Source: Paenibacillus polysaccharolyticus (lineage in GTDB: Bacteria > Bacillota > Bacilli > Paenibacillales > Paenibacillaceae). Taken from it: a stretch of DNA of 64,000 nt. The notes under the pieces are model-generated. The model had not been told where the DNA came from, ran no database searches, and saw only the letters and a program-made list of their open reading frames with translations. The number at the start of each line of letters is the position of its first letter. Positions within the stretch are counted from its first letter, which is position 1. This document shows, in pieces, positions 44,576-53,050 of this stretch. A program made the translations under genes and the position numbers. The stretch lies in contig NZ_FMVM01000020.1 in the NCBI RefSeq assembly GCF_900102085.1, forward strand, positions 1 to 64,000. The letters run 5' to 3'.

Positions 44576-46909
44576 TTATTTATAATCATCATCCGCTACG
44601 ATCAATACATCACGATGTCTCGACAGACGAACAAGCTGGTTCACCACCGATCCCGAGCCACGATGACCATTCAGCCACCATACCCGTTTTGCCTGCCCAA
44701 CTACCAGTTGTGTCGCCTTCGCTTCCGTAGCCTTTGCATCCAAAATACCTGGTACTTCCCGCAACTTTGCACTTTGATGGATATGAAAATGCCCTCCTAG
44801 CCGCACAGTGAGTTGCTCCAATCCTGCCAGGTGCTCCTTCACTTCTGGAGTCATTGCCATGCCTGTGCCGATGTGTACATGATGGACATGCCAGGATGCC
44901 TTCAGCCGATAAGCCATGCGAAAACCTCTACGAATTAACCGTTCGGCGTGACGGTCGCTACTGACACACACAAAAACCGACTCCTCACGACGCCATGGGC
45001 CCCGTAACGTACGTGCCGCTCGCTGCGATTCAAGCCGCTCATCCACATCATCTGCAAGTTCGCGTAGAGCCAGTTCACGCAGAGCAATTAGATTACCTAT
45101 TTTAAAAAAATTCGCAAGCGCCTGCTCTACCTTGGCAGTTGCATAGATTTTACCCTCTCGCATGCGCTGCCGCAAGGCCTCGGGAGCGACATCAATTAGC
45201 TGCACCTCGTCCGCCAATTGAATGATCTTATCAGGTACCGTCTCTCGCACCCGAACCCCCGTAATATGCTCAACGGCATCATTTAAGCTTTCAAGATGCT
45301 GTACGTTCACGGTTGTAATGACGGATATGCCCGCGTCCAGCAGTCGCAGCACATCCTCGTAACGCTTTTTCCGAGCATTTCCAGGCACATTGGTATGCGC
45401 AAGCTCATCCACAAGCACCACCTCGGGATGCAATTGTAATATCGCTTCCGTATCCATTTCCTCTAAGCATGCGCCTTGATATATACTCTGCGCCCGCGGG
45501 ATGATGGGCAAGGAGCCGATTTGTTCCACCGTGTCCGCTCGTCCATGGGTTTCCAGCAATCCAATTTGCACATGGATGCCTTTGCGCAACAGATCATTGC
45601 CTTCCCGAAGCATCATGTAGGTTTTGCCCACCCCCGGAGCAGCTCCAATATAGATTTTAAATGTCCCACGCCGAATCAGTCCAATCTGTTCCTTCATCTC
45701 CTGCTCACTGAGTCTGCGATAGGTTTTCTGCTCCGTATCACTTACTTTTGCCGGCACTACCCGTTCGCCCTCTCGTGCTGACCGATCCGCAACAAGTAGT
45801 AAATCTATCCCTTGCAGTTTGCGAAGCAGCGAGTTAATGAGGGAGCCTTGCCATAATTCCTGCCATCGTGTACGCCGCGAATGCCCCATAACAATCCGGG
45901 TAATCTGCCGTTTGATCGCATACTGTACCAATGTGGCCGGGATGTAGCGGTGATGTATGACCGGAAGCTCCTGCATGTGGCCGCCGATTTTCTCCACCAG
46001 TTTCATCATGTTGCGGCGAAAAACCGTCGCTTCCCTCGTTAGTGGCTGTTTCATGGGACGGAAGACAACGACATGCAAGCTCCCATTCAATCGACGGGCA
46101 ATCTGCTGTCCGCGCTGAATGTAGATCGAACCGTTCCAGTGGTACTGCGCGGAGACAAGAATACGTTCCATAATGCCTGTTGCGGGCGGAAGACCCATTT
46201 CCTTGCGATGTTCACGTAAAGACTCGTTAACCCCTTCAGCAACAATTTTCAATGCCAGCTCACGTAAAATTCCGAGATTACCATGGCGGAAAACATCCGC
46301 ACTTCCGTGACCTTGCAGATGACCTTCCGCAAGACGACTCAAAATGGTCTCTGGCGTAACGTCGATCAGCTTCACTTCATCCGCCAGTTCCAGTGTGTCT
46401 GCCGGTACAGTATGTGACACGTTAATTCCCGTGAGCTGTCTGGCGAGTTCGGTATACCCCTCTAGTTCATACACATTCACGGTAGTTATGACACTGATAT
46501 TGCGGTGCAATAGAAAACGGATATCCTCCAGTCTGGTCGCATGCCTCGCCCCCTCCCGGTTTCGATGTGCCAACCCGTCGACCAGGACAACCTCCGGATT
46601 GCGAACTAGCAATGCATCCAGATTCAAGTCTTTCATCTCCGCTCCGTCACTGCTTCGAATCCAGTGAATGCTGGGCACGCGCTCAAGCTCACCAAGCTGT
46701 TCTACGGTTTCCGGCCTTCTCATCGTGGAGACTGCACATATGACAACATCTACGCCCTGCTCGCGCAACTGATTGCCGTCTCTGAGCATATGATATGTTT
46801 TACCTGAACCGCTGACCGGGCCAATGTAGATTTTAAACGTGCCCTCTTGCAGCTTCGAAATCATGCGCAGCATCTCTTCCGGCGATTTACGTTTGAAGCT
46901 GTCCTCCAT
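44576..46909 (-). CDS. KdpD N-terminal half with duplicated KdpD-USP module
   Basis: A 777-residue cytoplasmic protein equal to the N-terminal sensor part of KdpD, present twice in tandem. Module 1 (about 20-390) has Walker A-like GPVSGSGKT at 30-38, VVLVDGLAHRN and then a USP-like domain. Module 2 (about 410-777) has the canonical GAAPGVGKT near 421, VVLVDELAHTNVPG, TTVNVQHLESLND, and a second USP-like domain. Module 1 has lost the glutamate and threonine of DELAHTN (now DGLAHRN), so it may no longer bind nucleotide normally. The transmembrane and kinase parts are on the next ORF. ATG has AGGACAG upstream. I infer that it signals to that kinase. Confidence 0.88.
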   Translation of the reverse strand: MEDSFKRKSPEEMLRMISKLQEGTFKIYIGPVSGSGKTYHMLRDGNQLREQGVDVVICAVSTMRRPETVEQLGELERVPSIHWIRSSDGAEMKDLNLDALLVRNPEVVLVDGLAHRNREGARHATRLEDIRFLLHRNISVITTVNVYELEGYTELARQLTGINVSHTVPADTLELADEVKLIDVTPETILSRLAEGHLQGHGSADVFRHGNLGILRELALKIVAEGVNESLREHRKEMGLPPATGIMERILVSAQYHWNGSIYIQRGQQIARRLNGSLHVVVFRPMKQPLTREATVFRRNMMKLVEKIGGHMQELPVIHHRYIPATLVQYAIKRQITRIVMGHSRRTRWQELWQGSLINSLLRKLQGIDLLLVADRSAREGERVVPAKVSDTEQKTYRRLSEQEMKEQIGLIRRGTFKIYIGAAPGVGKTYMMLREGNDLLRKGIHVQIGLLETHGRADTVEQIGSLPIIPRAQSIYQGACLEEMDTEAILQLHPEVVLVDELAHTNVPGNARKKRYEDVLRLLDAGISVITTVNVQHLESLNDAVEHITGVRVRETVPDKIIQLADEVQLIDVAPEALRQRMREGKIYATAKVEQALANFFKIGNLIALRELALRELADDVDERLESQRAARTLRGPWRREESVFVCVSSDRHAERLIRRGFRMAYRLKASWHVHHVHIGTGMAMTPEVKEHLAGLEQLTVRLGGHFHIHQSAKLREVPGILDAKATEAKATQLVVGQAKRVWWLNGHRGSGSVVNQLVRLSRHRDVLIVADDDYK

Positions 46910-46987
46910 GCCACTGTCCTCATTCCCTCAGAATTTACTTCCGAACATATGATGTAGTAGTACTATTCCCTATCCGTAATAAAATGG

Positions 46988-47016
46988 AGAAAGCCCCTTC
47001 CAGATTGGAAGAAGGC
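46988..47016 (-). terminator. Hairpin between kdpC and the kdpD N-terminal ORF
   Basis: GCCTTCTTCC pairs with GGAAGGGGC on the minus strand, with a 5-base loop and then TTTCTCC. It may act as an attenuator that gives less regulator than transporter mRNA. The T-run is short, so full termination is doubtful. Confidence 0.5.
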
Positions 47017-47080
47017 ATTGACCTTTAGCCGCACATCATCAAATAGCTCTATGATAAATCTGTCCGCACATTTCTCTTTC

Positions 47081-47644
47081 TCACTTCTCTTCTGCGATCA
47101 GTGCCAGATTCAGCTCATTCACATTGACACGCGGTTCACCGAATATACCTAACTGGCGGCCTTGTGTATGATCCTCAATAAGCTGAGTCAACTTCTGCTT
47201 ACTAAGTCCTGTCGCTTGACTAATCCGCGGAATTTGGGCCATAGCCGCTTCAGGAGACAGGTCCGGGTCAAGCCCTGAACCGGAACCCGTAACCAGATCG
47301 GCAGGGATCTGTTGCGGCAGAGTAGGATTTTCCTGGCGGAGTGTAGCCAGCTTTTGGTTCATCTCTGCAATGTATTCTGGAGATGCCACCGCTCGATTAG
47401 ACCCTGCCGATGCGGTCGGATCATATTTCGCATTTGAAGCGCGAGGCTGGAACAATCCCGGTGATTTCACTTCCTGCGCTAACAGGGATGAACCGATGAT
47501 TTTCCCATCTTGAATGATGAGACTGCCGTTTGCCTGTGAAGGAAACAGCAACTGGGCCACCCCCGTTGTGACGAGCGGATAGAGCAGACCACAGACTAGC
47601 ATGAGCACAACAGACAACCGCAATGCGGGTATAAACATCTTCAT
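47081..47644 (-). CDS. kdpC: Potassium-transporting ATPase subunit C
   Basis: A 187-residue subunit of the KdpFABC potassium pump. One N-terminal membrane helix (ALRLSVVLMLVCGLLYPLVTTGVAQLLF) leads into an extracytoplasmic domain with the KdpC blocks LFQPRASNAKYDPTASAGSN, VTGSGSGLDPDLSPEAAMAQIPRI and LIEDHTQGRQLGIFGEPRVNVNELNLAL. The frame opens at a GTG at 47653, but AGGAAGTG suits the ATG at 47644. KdpC is thought to stabilise or help the ATPase catalyse. It is about 100 bases downstream of kdpB. Confidence 0.95.
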   Translation of the reverse strand: MKMFIPALRLSVVLMLVCGLLYPLVTTGVAQLLFPSQANGSLIIQDGKIIGSSLLAQEVKSPGLFQPRASNAKYDPTASAGSNRAVASPEYIAEMNQKLATLRQENPTLPQQIPADLVTGSGSGLDPDLSPEAAMAQIPRISQATGLSKQKLTQLIEDHTQGRQLGIFGEPRVNVNELNLALIAEEK

Positions 47645-47750
47645 ACAAATCACTTCCTGAATGAATTTAATGTATTCATTAAAAGGGGGACAACCACGTC
47701 ATCTTCACCATGAGTTACATCACGCCTGTACTTCACAGCTGCAGTGACAT

Positions 47751-49844
47751 TTACATCAAACCTGACAAAACCAAGTCAATCAGCTTGATGCCGATAAACG
47801 GTACAATCACACCGCCAACACCATAGAGGAACACATTGCGGCTCAGCAACCTTTCGGCAGACATCGGACGATATTTCACACCTTTCATCGCAATCGGAAT
47901 GAGCAACGGAATAATAATCGCATTAAAGATCAGTGCGGACAGAATTGCAGATTGCGGTGAAGAGAGATTCATAATGTTCAGTGCCTGAAGCTGTGGCATG
48001 GCGAGAATGAACATCGCTGGGATGATGGCAAAATACTTAGCGATATCGTTGGATATGGAAAAGGTGGTCAGTGCGCCACGCGTAATCAGCAGTTGCTTGC
48101 CTATAGAGACTACCGACAACAGCTTGGTCGGGTCAGAGTCCAGGTCAATCATGTTGGCCGCTTCTTTGGCCGCCATCGTTCCAGAATTCATCGCCAGGCC
48201 CACATCGGCCTGCGCCAGAGCAGGAGCATCATTGGTGCCGTCGCCTGTCATGGCGACAAGTTTGCCCTCCTGCTGTTCTTTTTTGATCGCCGCAATCTTG
48301 TCCTCAGGCTTCGCTTCCGCTATAAAATCATCCACACCCGCCTCCAGTGCGATCGTCGCTGCCGTCAGTGGGTTATCGCCGGTGCACATGATTGTCTTGA
48401 TACCCATGGCACGCATCTCGGCAAATTTCTCCTTGAGACCGCGTTTCACGGTGTCTTTCAAATAAATCACGCCATAGATTCGGTTATGGATCGCTACCGC
48501 CAGTGGTGTCCCCCCGGCCTTTGCAATCCGCGTCGCTATTTCGTCCAGATCACCGGGTACACGTCCGCCTTCGGAGGTCACATACCGCTTGATTGCATCT
48601 ACTGCGCCTTTGCGGATTTTGGTTCCATCACTCAGATTCAGACCAGACATGCGTGTTTCCGCAGTAAACTCGATACGATCGGCATTGGTGTGGTTGCTTT
48701 CCTCCCAGCTCTGCCCCTGCTTACTTGCAAGTTCGACGACAGAACGACCTTCTGGTGTTTCATCTCGCACTGAAGCTTGAAGCGCCGCCCGTGTCATCTC
48801 GGGTACAGTTACACCCTGAACCGGAATAAATTCAGAAGCCATCCGGTTGCCGTATGTGATCGTGCCTGTTTTGTCCAGAATCAACGTATCGATATCGCCA
48901 GCCGCTTCCACCGCTTTCCCCGACATCGCTAGCACGTTAAACTGTGTCACCCGATCCATGCCAGCAATCCCGATGGCAGACAGCAGACCGCCGATCGTAG
49001 TTGGAATCAGGCACACAAGCAGAGCAATTAAGGTAGCCAGATCGAGCCGGATGCCGAGATAATTTGCCATAGGGACCATCGTCACAATGACGATCAGGAA
49101 GATTAGCGTTAATACGGCAAGAAGGGTAGTCAGGGCAATCTCGTTTGGCGTTTTCTGACGCTGTGCGCCTTCCACGAGAGAGATCATTCGATCCAGAAAC
49201 GATTCGCCGGGATCGGTCTGAACTCGCATGATGATGTAATCAGAGGTCACCCGTGTACCTCCGGTGACTGAAGAGAAATCGCCGCCGGCTTCCTTGATCA
49301 CCGGGGCGGACTCCCCTGTAATAGCCGATTCATCGATAGAGGCCAAACCTTGGGTAATCTCACCGTCCGTTGGAATGAGTTGCCCGGCTTCCACACGGAC
49401 GAGGTCCCCTTTTTTCAACTCGGTCGAAGCGACCTGTTTCACAGTTCCATCCTTCTGCAATAGATTGGCCATCGTATCCGATTTTGTCTTACGCAGGGTA
49501 TCCGCCTGTGCTTTGCCCCGCCCTTCCGCTAGCGCCTCGGCAAAATTGGCAAATAGCAACGTGAAGAGCAGAATAAAAAATACAGCCACATTGTATCCTC
49601 GCCCTGCATCCGAAGCGGTAAATAGATTGGGATCAATACATAATAGCAACGTAATGAATGTGCCGACTTCCACGATAAACATGACTGGATTTTTGATCAT
49701 GACCATCGGATTCAGTTTTTTGAATGCATCTCGCATGGCCTGGAGCAACATGGATTTATTTAAAGATCGTTTCGACCCGGGATGATGCTGAACGTGGTTG
49801 ATGCGTTGATGAATTTGTTCTCTGTTTTGTTCCACTGCATTCAT
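47751..49844 (-). CDS. kdpB: Potassium-transporting P-type ATPase subunit B
   Basis: A 697-residue P-type ATPase that energises potassium uptake. The phosphorylation site is [13 protein letters not shown] near residue 321. Other catalytic blocks are [10 protein letters not shown] (actuator), [31 protein letters not shown], and [21 protein letters not shown]. Seven or so membrane segments are present. The ATG at 49844 has GGAGGTGG a few bases upstream; earlier ATGs at 49901 and in between are discounted. It partners KdpA, C and F. Confidence 0.96.
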   Translation of the reverse strand: MNAVEQNREQIHQRINHVQHHPGSKRSLNKSMLLQAMRDAFKKLNPMVMIKNPVMFIVEVGTFITLLLCIDPNLFTASDAGRGYNVAVFFILLFTLLFANFAEALAEGRGKAQADTLRKTKSDTMANLLQKDGTVKQVASTELKKGDLVRVEAGQLIPTDGEITQGLASIDESAITGESAPVIKEAGGDFSSVTGGTRVTSDYIIMRVQTDPGESFLDRMISLVEGAQRQKTPNEIALTTLLAVLTLIFLIVIVTMVPMANYLGIRLDLATLIALLVCLIPTTIGGLLSAIGIAGMDRVTQFNVLAMSGKAVEAAGDIDTLILDKTGTITYGNRMASEFIPVQGVTVPEMTRAALQASVRDETPEGRSVVELASKQGQSWEESNHTNADRIEFTAETRMSGLNLSDGTKIRKGAVDAIKRYVTSEGGRVPGDLDEIATRIAKAGGTPLAVAIHNRIYGVIYLKDTVKRGLKEKFAEMRAMGIKTIMCTGDNPLTAATIALEAGVDDFIAEAKPEDKIAAIKKEQQEGKLVAMTGDGTNDAPALAQADVGLAMNSGTMAAKEAANMIDLDSDPTKLLSVVSIGKQLLITRGALTTFSISNDIAKYFAIIPAMFILAMPQLQALNIMNLSSPQSAILSALIFNAIIIPLLIPIAMKGVKYRPMSAERLLSRNVFLYGVGGVIVPFIGIKLIDLVLSGLM

Positions 49845-49988
49845 TGTGAATGCCACCTCCATACTATACGTGCTTACTTCAATCCTTTGCCGTGCTTCCA
49901 TAATTATTGGCTGTGTCGCTGTCGCTCCGCTGGCTTATTCACCTGCCACTTCTTCAGCCATCACCACCTCGTATCATTCACCTGCCGC

Positions 49989-51668
49989 TCATCGCACCAT
50001 CGCCAAATGCTCCGCAATAGGACCTAGAGCCAGCGAAGGGAAGAATGTCAGCGCGCCTACGACCACAATCATCATGACCAGAATGCCTGCAAATAGCGGT
50101 GTATGCGTCCGTAGCGTTCCTGTGGTAACCGGGACAACCCGTTTCACGGCAAGTGAACCTGCTATCGCCAGCATGGCAATCATCGAGATATATCTTCCGA
50201 GCAACATCACAATCCCTATAGCGATATTGTAAAAGTCCGTGTTGGCGTTCAGTCCGGCAAAAGCCGATCCATTATTGGCCGCTCCTGAGGCAAAAGCGTA
50301 CAACACCTCGGTTAGCCCATGTGTACCGCCATTGGAAATGGAAGCCACGGCCTCCGGCCTTATTAAAGCGAGTGCGGTTGGCACGAGAATAATCAACGGA
50401 TGAATCAGCAGCGCGATACAAGCCAACTTAATCTCTTTGCCTTCAATCTTTTTGCCCAGGAACTCCGGTGTCCGGCCGACCATTAACCCGCAGATAAAGA
50501 CCGCAATGATCACATACAGCAGACCATTCAACAAACCTACACCCTTGCCGCCAAATACATTGTTTAGCATCATCTGAGCAAGAGAAACCAATCCCCCAAG
50601 CGGAGTAAGTGACTCATGCATGTTGTTCACCGACCCCGTTGTTGCTGCTGTAGTTACAGCCGTGAACAAAGCCGATTCGGGAATCCCAAACCTGACCTCC
50701 TTACCTTCCATGTTGGTTTGTAGTCCATTCGCATCCAGCGCAGGCACTCCGCGATACTCGGAAATAAATACCGTCGTCAGCATCACTAGGAACAGAACTC
50801 CCATTGCAGCAAACAACGTCCAGCCCTGCTTCCGGTTATTCACCATCAAGCCAAATGCATACACCAGCGCTGTCGGCAGCAACATCATACAAACGATATG
50901 CACCAGATTGCTCAGCGCCGTTGGATTCTCAAACGGATGCGCGGCATTGGTGCCGAACCAGCCCCCGCCGTTGGTTCCAATGTGTTTAATCGACTCGAGC
51001 GAAGCCACTAATCCGCGCGTAATGGTCTGCTGTGCACTCTCCAGCGTGGTTGCGTTCACCGCACCGGCCAGCGTCTGCGGCACCCCTTGAAATACAAGGA
51101 ACAAAGCCACAATGAAGCTGAGCGGTAAAAAAATACGAGTAATCGACCGAACCAGGTCGACATAAAAGTTACCCAGATCATCCCGGCGGCCTACTAATCC
51201 GCGAATAAAGGCAATCGCCACCGCGAATCCCGTTGCCGCCGAGGTGAACATCGGGAACGTTACTGCGAGCAGTTGTGACAGATACGACAGAGCATTCTCT
51301 CCCGTATAGGACTGCCAGTTGGTATTGGTCATAAACGATGCGGCTGTGTTAAATGCCTGCGCTGCTGGCATATTATCGATCCCATCCGGATTGAGAGGCA
51401 GGAACTTTTGCAGCCGTAACACCAGAAACATCAGGATCAGCATGACCGCATTGGAGATGAGCACGGCAGACAGATATTTTTTCCACCCCATCGTTTCATC
51501 TTCCCGTACACCCATCAGCCGATACAATAATCGCTCCGGTCCTCCAAACACACGATCAAGTCCCGTTCGTTGCCTGTCAAATACCCTCACCAAATAACTG
51601 CCCGCCGGCTTCACCAGTAACAATATGATGAGTAGCGTAACCGCTACCTGCACTACACCGATACCCAT
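49989..51668 (-). CDS. kdpA: Potassium-transporting ATPase potassium-binding subunit A
   Basis: A 559-residue membrane subunit that holds the potassium-selective pore. The four pore-loop regions contain NTNWQSYTGENALS, KHIGTNGGGWFGTNAAHPFENPT, ATTGSVNNMHESLTPLGG and GAANNGSAFAGLNANTDFYN, with glycine/asparagine-rich selectivity segments intact. About ten membrane helices. ATG follows GGGAGGATATGCAGAT. It is preceded by two tiny membrane-peptide genes, kdpF and an unnamed 28-residue ORF. Confidence 0.96.
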   Translation of the reverse strand: MGIGVVQVAVTLLIILLLVKPAGSYLVRVFDRQRTGLDRVFGGPERLLYRLMGVREDETMGWKKYLSAVLISNAVMLILMFLVLRLQKFLPLNPDGIDNMPAAQAFNTAASFMTNTNWQSYTGENALSYLSQLLAVTFPMFTSAATGFAVAIAFIRGLVGRRDDLGNFYVDLVRSITRIFLPLSFIVALFLVFQGVPQTLAGAVNATTLESAQQTITRGLVASLESIKHIGTNGGGWFGTNAAHPFENPTALSNLVHIVCMMLLPTALVYAFGLMVNNRKQGWTLFAAMGVLFLVMLTTVFISEYRGVPALDANGLQTNMEGKEVRFGIPESALFTAVTTAATTGSVNNMHESLTPLGGLVSLAQMMLNNVFGGKGVGLLNGLLYVIIAVFICGLMVGRTPEFLGKKIEGKEIKLACIALLIHPLIILVPTALALIRPEAVASISNGGTHGLTEVLYAFASGAANNGSAFAGLNANTDFYNIAIGIVMLLGRYISMIAMLAIAGSLAVKRVVPVTTGTLRTHTPLFAGILVMMIVVVGALTFFPSLALGPIAEHLAMVR

Positions 51669-51758
51669 ATCTGCATATCCTCCCTAATTCCAACCTTGGT
51701 GTTTCCGACTAACCTACTCTTTATCTTCAGCTTCAGGCACATGATCTGAACAGTTACG

Positions 51759-51836
51759 TTAGAATTTCTCTGGCTTCACCAGCACGTACCCGAGATAGAC
51801 AATCAGAGCCATGACAATCACGCCGATGAAAATCAT
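51759..51836 (-). CDS. kdpF: Potassium-transporting ATPase subunit F (small peptide)
   Basis: A 25-residue single-helix membrane peptide. It starts with MIFIGVIVMALIVYLGYVLV and ends KPEKF, which fits the KdpF pattern of one hydrophobic helix then a short charged tail. KdpF stabilises the KdpABC complex. ATG has a purine-rich GGAAGGGCGAAAAG upstream. Confidence 0.85.
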   Translation of the reverse strand: MIFIGVIVMALIVYLGYVLVKPEKF

Positions 51837-51859
51837 CTTTTCGCCCTTCCTTTCTGCCC

Positions 51860-51946
51860 TCAGGCCTTCTCACAAAATTTTACAAAGCCCCAAAACAAAG
51901 CAAACAACAGTACGATCAGTCCAATCATCGTTGCATCATTCACCAT
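51860..51946 (-). CDS. Unnamed 28-residue membrane peptide at the head of the kdp operon
   Basis: A short frame beginning ATG after GAAGGACGC, ending TGA just before the kdpF Shine-Dalgarno. The product has a polar N-terminus (MVNDAT), one hydrophobic helix (about 14 residues, rich in L, I, F, W) and a charged end KFCEKA. It fits a membrane-spanning peptide. Position as first gene of the operon, 23 bases ahead of kdpF, suggests a role with the Kdp pump or its sensor. I do not recognise a named family and offer no function. Confidence 0.65.
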   Translation of the reverse strand: MVNDATMIGLIVLLFALFWGFVKFCEKA

Positions 51947-52014
51947 GCGTCCTTCATCCTCTCTTCTCTACCGTTCCTCTCGCTTGCTACAAGTAAAATC
52001 GTAATACGAATCGC

Positions 52015-52031
52015 TGTAAAAAGGGGGTAAA
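52015..52031 (-). promoter_or_regulatory. KdpE box 2
   Basis: Minus-strand TTTACC-CCCTT-TTTACA, two TTTAC-type half-sites five bases apart, like the KdpE site TTTATA-N5-TTTACA of E. coli. Its second half could double as the -35 of the kdp promoter. Confidence 0.6.
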
Positions 52032-52047
52032 GAAACGCCGCTCTGGC

Positions 52048-52064
52048 TGTAAAAAAAGCGTAAA
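52048..52064 (-). promoter_or_regulatory. KdpE box 1
   Basis: Minus-strand TTTACG-CTTTT-TTTACA, the same half-site arrangement as box 2. The two boxes start 33 bases apart, about three helical turns. The first half-site overlaps the U-run of the upstream terminator. Confidence 0.6.
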
Positions 52065-52106
52065 AAAGACCCGTTCTTCTCAGCGATCAGCTGAAAGAAC
52101 GGGTCT
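52061..52106 (-). terminator. Terminator after the bacilliredoxin-like gene
   Basis: Minus-strand AGACCCGTTCTTTCAGC pairs with GCTGAGAAGAACGGGTCT around a short TGATC loop, then TTTTTT. It insulates kdp from the gene upstream. Confidence 0.85.
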
Positions 52107-52268
52107 GACGTAAATACATATCAATGTAGGATTAAAGATTACATTGAATAGGTCATCTTTTTTTTAAGAACTGCGAGTAGTCCTGCCCTTAATGCCAGCG
52201 GGGAAAACATTTTAGATCTCAAGGTTTTACAACAAAAAGGAAATCAAGAATTAGATCCAGAGCCCTCC

Positions 52269-52808
52269 CTACCCGAACGGATTCTGCGCCCACTGTGTCA
52301 GCCGTTTTTTGGTGATGTGTCCATGTGAAGTGTGTTCAATAACCTTCCCCTGATCGAGTAGGAGTACCTGCGGCGATTCATGGCGAACCTCGGTCTCTTC
52401 GGAGATGTGACGGGATAACGGACGGTTCTCGATAACTTTCACCATACGATATTCCATCGTCTGTTTCGGATCGGATGCATTGGTGCCGACAAAAGCCATG
52501 AACTCTCTATATGCTCGCGCACTAACGGGACAAGTTGTGCTATGTTTCAGCAAAAGCACCGGATGCTCTTGCGAACGTTGGAGCGCCTCTTGCCAATCCT
52601 CCAGTTTATGCAATTCCAGCACATGCTCGCTTAACATCTCATGTGAATCGGCGCCTGTACGTTTACTGACCACGGAACCGATCACCACGCCAAGAGCAGC
52701 ACCAAAAGCGATGCCCAGTCCAATCTGCCCCGTAGCTGTACCAAAGCTTGCACCAAGGGCCACACCGACTCCGAGCCAAAGTGCCTGATGATTCACCTTT
52801 TTCTCCAC
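52269..52808 (-). CDS. Bacilliredoxin-like (YtxJ/BrxC-type) protein fused to a glycine-zipper membrane domain
   Basis: A 179-residue protein. The C-terminal ~110 residues match the YtxJ/BrxC thioredoxin-like family: LEDWQEALQRSQEHPVLLLKHSTTCPVSARAYREF, then PQVLLLDQGKVIEHTSHGHITKKRL. The single redox cysteine in TCPVS is the bacilliredoxin position that reacts with bacillithiol. The N-terminal ~50 residues (VALGASFGTATGQIGLGIAFGAALGVVIGSVV) are glycine-rich and membrane-like, absent in ordinary YtxJ (about 110 residues). GTG start with AAAGGATG upstream; no good internal start precedes the redox domain, so the fusion looks real. It would place the redox domain at the membrane. Confidence 0.8.
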   Translation of the reverse strand: MEKKVNHQALWLGVGVALGASFGTATGQIGLGIAFGAALGVVIGSVVSKRTGADSHEMLSEHVLELHKLEDWQEALQRSQEHPVLLLKHSTTCPVSARAYREFMAFVGTNASDPKQTMEYRMVKVIENRPLSRHISEETEVRHESPQVLLLDQGKVIEHTSHGHITKKRLTQWAQNPFG

Positions 52809-53050
52809 ATAAAGTCATCCTTTCTCTACGTATGAATCAAGCGATTCGAAGCTATATAAGTCGAACGACTAAACAGGCTTTTCCTGAATACTTCAATGAT
52901 CATATTTTTATCTCATATTTTGTTCAAATTATAGCACAGCCCCTGCACACAAGCTTTCAGAATCTGCATCTTTCGGGTACATAATTGTGTTACACTGATG
53001 GTAATTTGGAAACGATGAACATAAGAGCAACTGAAAGGCGGAAATCCAAT

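Larger units (their letters stand above)
51947..52268. other. kdp control region and convergent end of the bacilliredoxin-like gene
   Basis: Holds the two KdpE-like boxes, the kdp promoter region and the terminator of the upstream minus-strand gene. I looked for a c-di-AMP (ydaO-type) riboswitch here because such switches control some potassium genes; the conserved blocks are not seen. No gene is present. Confidence 0.5.

Noticed and set aside
48093-48773. 226-residue frame antisense to kdpB
   Set aside because: kdpB is fully conserved here; the antisense frame is rich in R, C and H as usual for shadows.
51947-52268. Possible c-di-AMP (ydaO) riboswitch ahead of the kdp operon
   Set aside because: Looked for because potassium genes often carry one; the region is short and lacks the conserved blocks. 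KdpE boxes explain it better.
52848-52875. Sequence GCTATATAAGTCGAAC resembling the end of the structured repeat
   Set aside because: It resembles the left end of copy B over about 16 bases, but nothing of the repeat interior follows, so chance cannot be excluded.
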